Positions 63,829-64,000 of a stretch of 64,000 nt of DNA are shown piece after piece (positions within the stretch are counted from its first letter, which is position 1; every line of letters begins with the position of its first letter). The notes under the pieces are model-generated. The model ran no database searches. It was not told the origin of the DNA and saw only the letters and a list, made by a program, of their open reading frames with translations. The DNA is taken from positions 1,371,001-1,435,000 of the forward strand of contig NC_064044.1 of the NCBI RefSeq assembly GCF_932526225.1, read 5' to 3'. Made by a program: the position numbers and the translations under genes. The stretch comes from Nematostella vectensis (taxonomy: Eukaryota; Cnidaria; Anthozoa; Actiniaria; Edwardsiidae).

Positions 63829-64000
63829 GGATCCTGAACAAAGCAGGAGCACATCAAAGATGCTGAGAGTACATAAAAATGTCCCTATACCTTCTTTTTA
63901 TGTCATGACACACCAAGAACAGTATAATTAAGTATCGATATTTAAAAAAAAAACAAAGAAAAAAAAAATAGGCTATCAGCGGGAATCGAACCCGGGTCGC
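63829..64000 (+). repeat. Partial last monomer (right window edge)
   Basis: The unit begins at the BamHI-type site at 63829, carries AGCAGGAGC (Q type) and is cut within the tRNA-like element just after its box B (GGAATCGAACC near 63982-63992). The array therefore continues to the right. Confidence 0.92.

Larger units (their letters stand above)
1..64000 (+). repeat. Satellite DNA array, ~546-bp monomer, ~119 copies
   Basis: The entire window is a head-to-tail tandem array. The CAGGATCCTG palindrome, used as register, falls at 119 positions from 466 to 63829; 116 keep an intact GGATCC core. Spacing is mostly 541-549 bp, with 13 short units of 466-471 bp, one of 530, one of 520, and two slightly long ones (553 and 551). 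All copies have the same orientation. Units differ by scattered substitutions, homopolymer length and a few shared indels, so divergence is low. No other repeat family, gene or unique spacer is visible. Such arrays are known from eukaryotic heterochromatin; which chromosome region this is cannot be told from sequence. The array extends beyond both window ends. Confidence 0.98.
50320..64000 (+). repeat. Mosaic domain of shuffled monomer types
   Basis: From diagnostic variants I read a type order from 53000 on of P-Q-R-T-U-V-W-T-V'-X-Y-P-Q-R-W-T-T'-U-V-Q. P: GTGCCATTG or GCTAAGCTC; Q: AGCAGGAGC (54026, 60023, 63844); R: GAAGTGAATTG with ATGTCAGAATC; T: CCCTCAACG with CTCTGAAAAAAGGG; U: GATACTGAG with ATGTTATGAC; V: AATTTATTTT with CAAATGGTT; W: CAGTTGGAATCG. 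Blocks recur at different distances (5,997, 4,361 and 7,091 bp), so no single period fits. Confidence 0.8.

Noticed and set aside
1-64000. CRISPR array or bacterial repeat locus
   Set aside because: The repeat unit is about 546 bp with no unique spacers, no cas genes and no coding context; it is a eukaryotic-type satellite.
1-64000. Regular nucleosome phasing (546 = 3 x 182)
   Set aside because: The arithmetic is suggestive, but the 470-bp units would break it and nothing else in the sequence supports phasing.

Overview
The whole 64 kb window is one uninterrupted head-to-tail satellite DNA array. I anchored it on a conserved BamHI-type palindrome (CAGGATCCTG) that recurs 119 times, from position 466 to 63829. 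The usual spacing is 541-549 bp. Thirteen units are short (466-471 bp), two others are slightly shortened (530 and 520 bp), and two (4831-5383 and 30668-31218) are a few bases longer than the usual range. All units point the same way. I see no unique sequence, transposon, inversion or credible protein gene, and neither array edge is inside the window. One fully counted monomer (17800-18346) is about 36% G+C. Long homogeneous satellite, higher-order repeats and a tRNA-like Pol III module point to eukaryotic heterochromatin (centromeric, pericentromeric, sex-chromosome or B-chromosome type). I do not recognise the satellite family and cannot name the species.

Each monomer has four parts in + strand order: (i) the BamHI palindrome and a conserved stretch of about 100 bp; (ii) an A-tract; (iii) a tRNA-derived element on the minus strand, with a perfect TFIIIC box B (GGTTCGATTCC) and standard tRNA segment lengths, whose 3' end abuts the A-tract read as a T-run, i.e. 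a Pol III terminator; (iv) a block of about 120 bp with six alternately oriented GTTAC/GTAAC motifs, including a 14-bp stem with one mismatch. An AT-rich stretch follows; its 75-bp core is deleted in the short monomers.

Layout: 1-4903, partial monomer and a tandem 4-mer (2,182 bp, two copies). 4904-9681, mixed monomers with a tandem single-monomer duplication near 7531-8621. 9682-19362, domain rich in short monomers with F-F-S trimers (about 1,561 bp) and F-S dimers (about 1,016 bp). 19319-25566, a 6.2-kb block (copy A) nearly identical to 32815-39607 (copy B, one extra monomer). 25756-32857, mixed monomers with a 1,092-bp dimer repeat. 39081-44527, a 5-mer repeat (2,723 bp, two copies), with a third, expanded copy at 47830-50320. 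44369-47610, a trimer repeat (about 1,624 bp, two copies). 50320-64000, shuffled monomer types in a mosaic order.

The features behave as one system. Unequal exchange and conversion amplify a tRNA-like, Pol III-terminated module about 119 times, while some subfamilies carry base changes in box B. The best candidates for something new are the possible 64-kb array of TFIIIC sites, the clean insertion of copy A into a short monomer (flanked by 280-bp identical direct repeats), and the linked haplotype of the 75-bp-deleted monomers.
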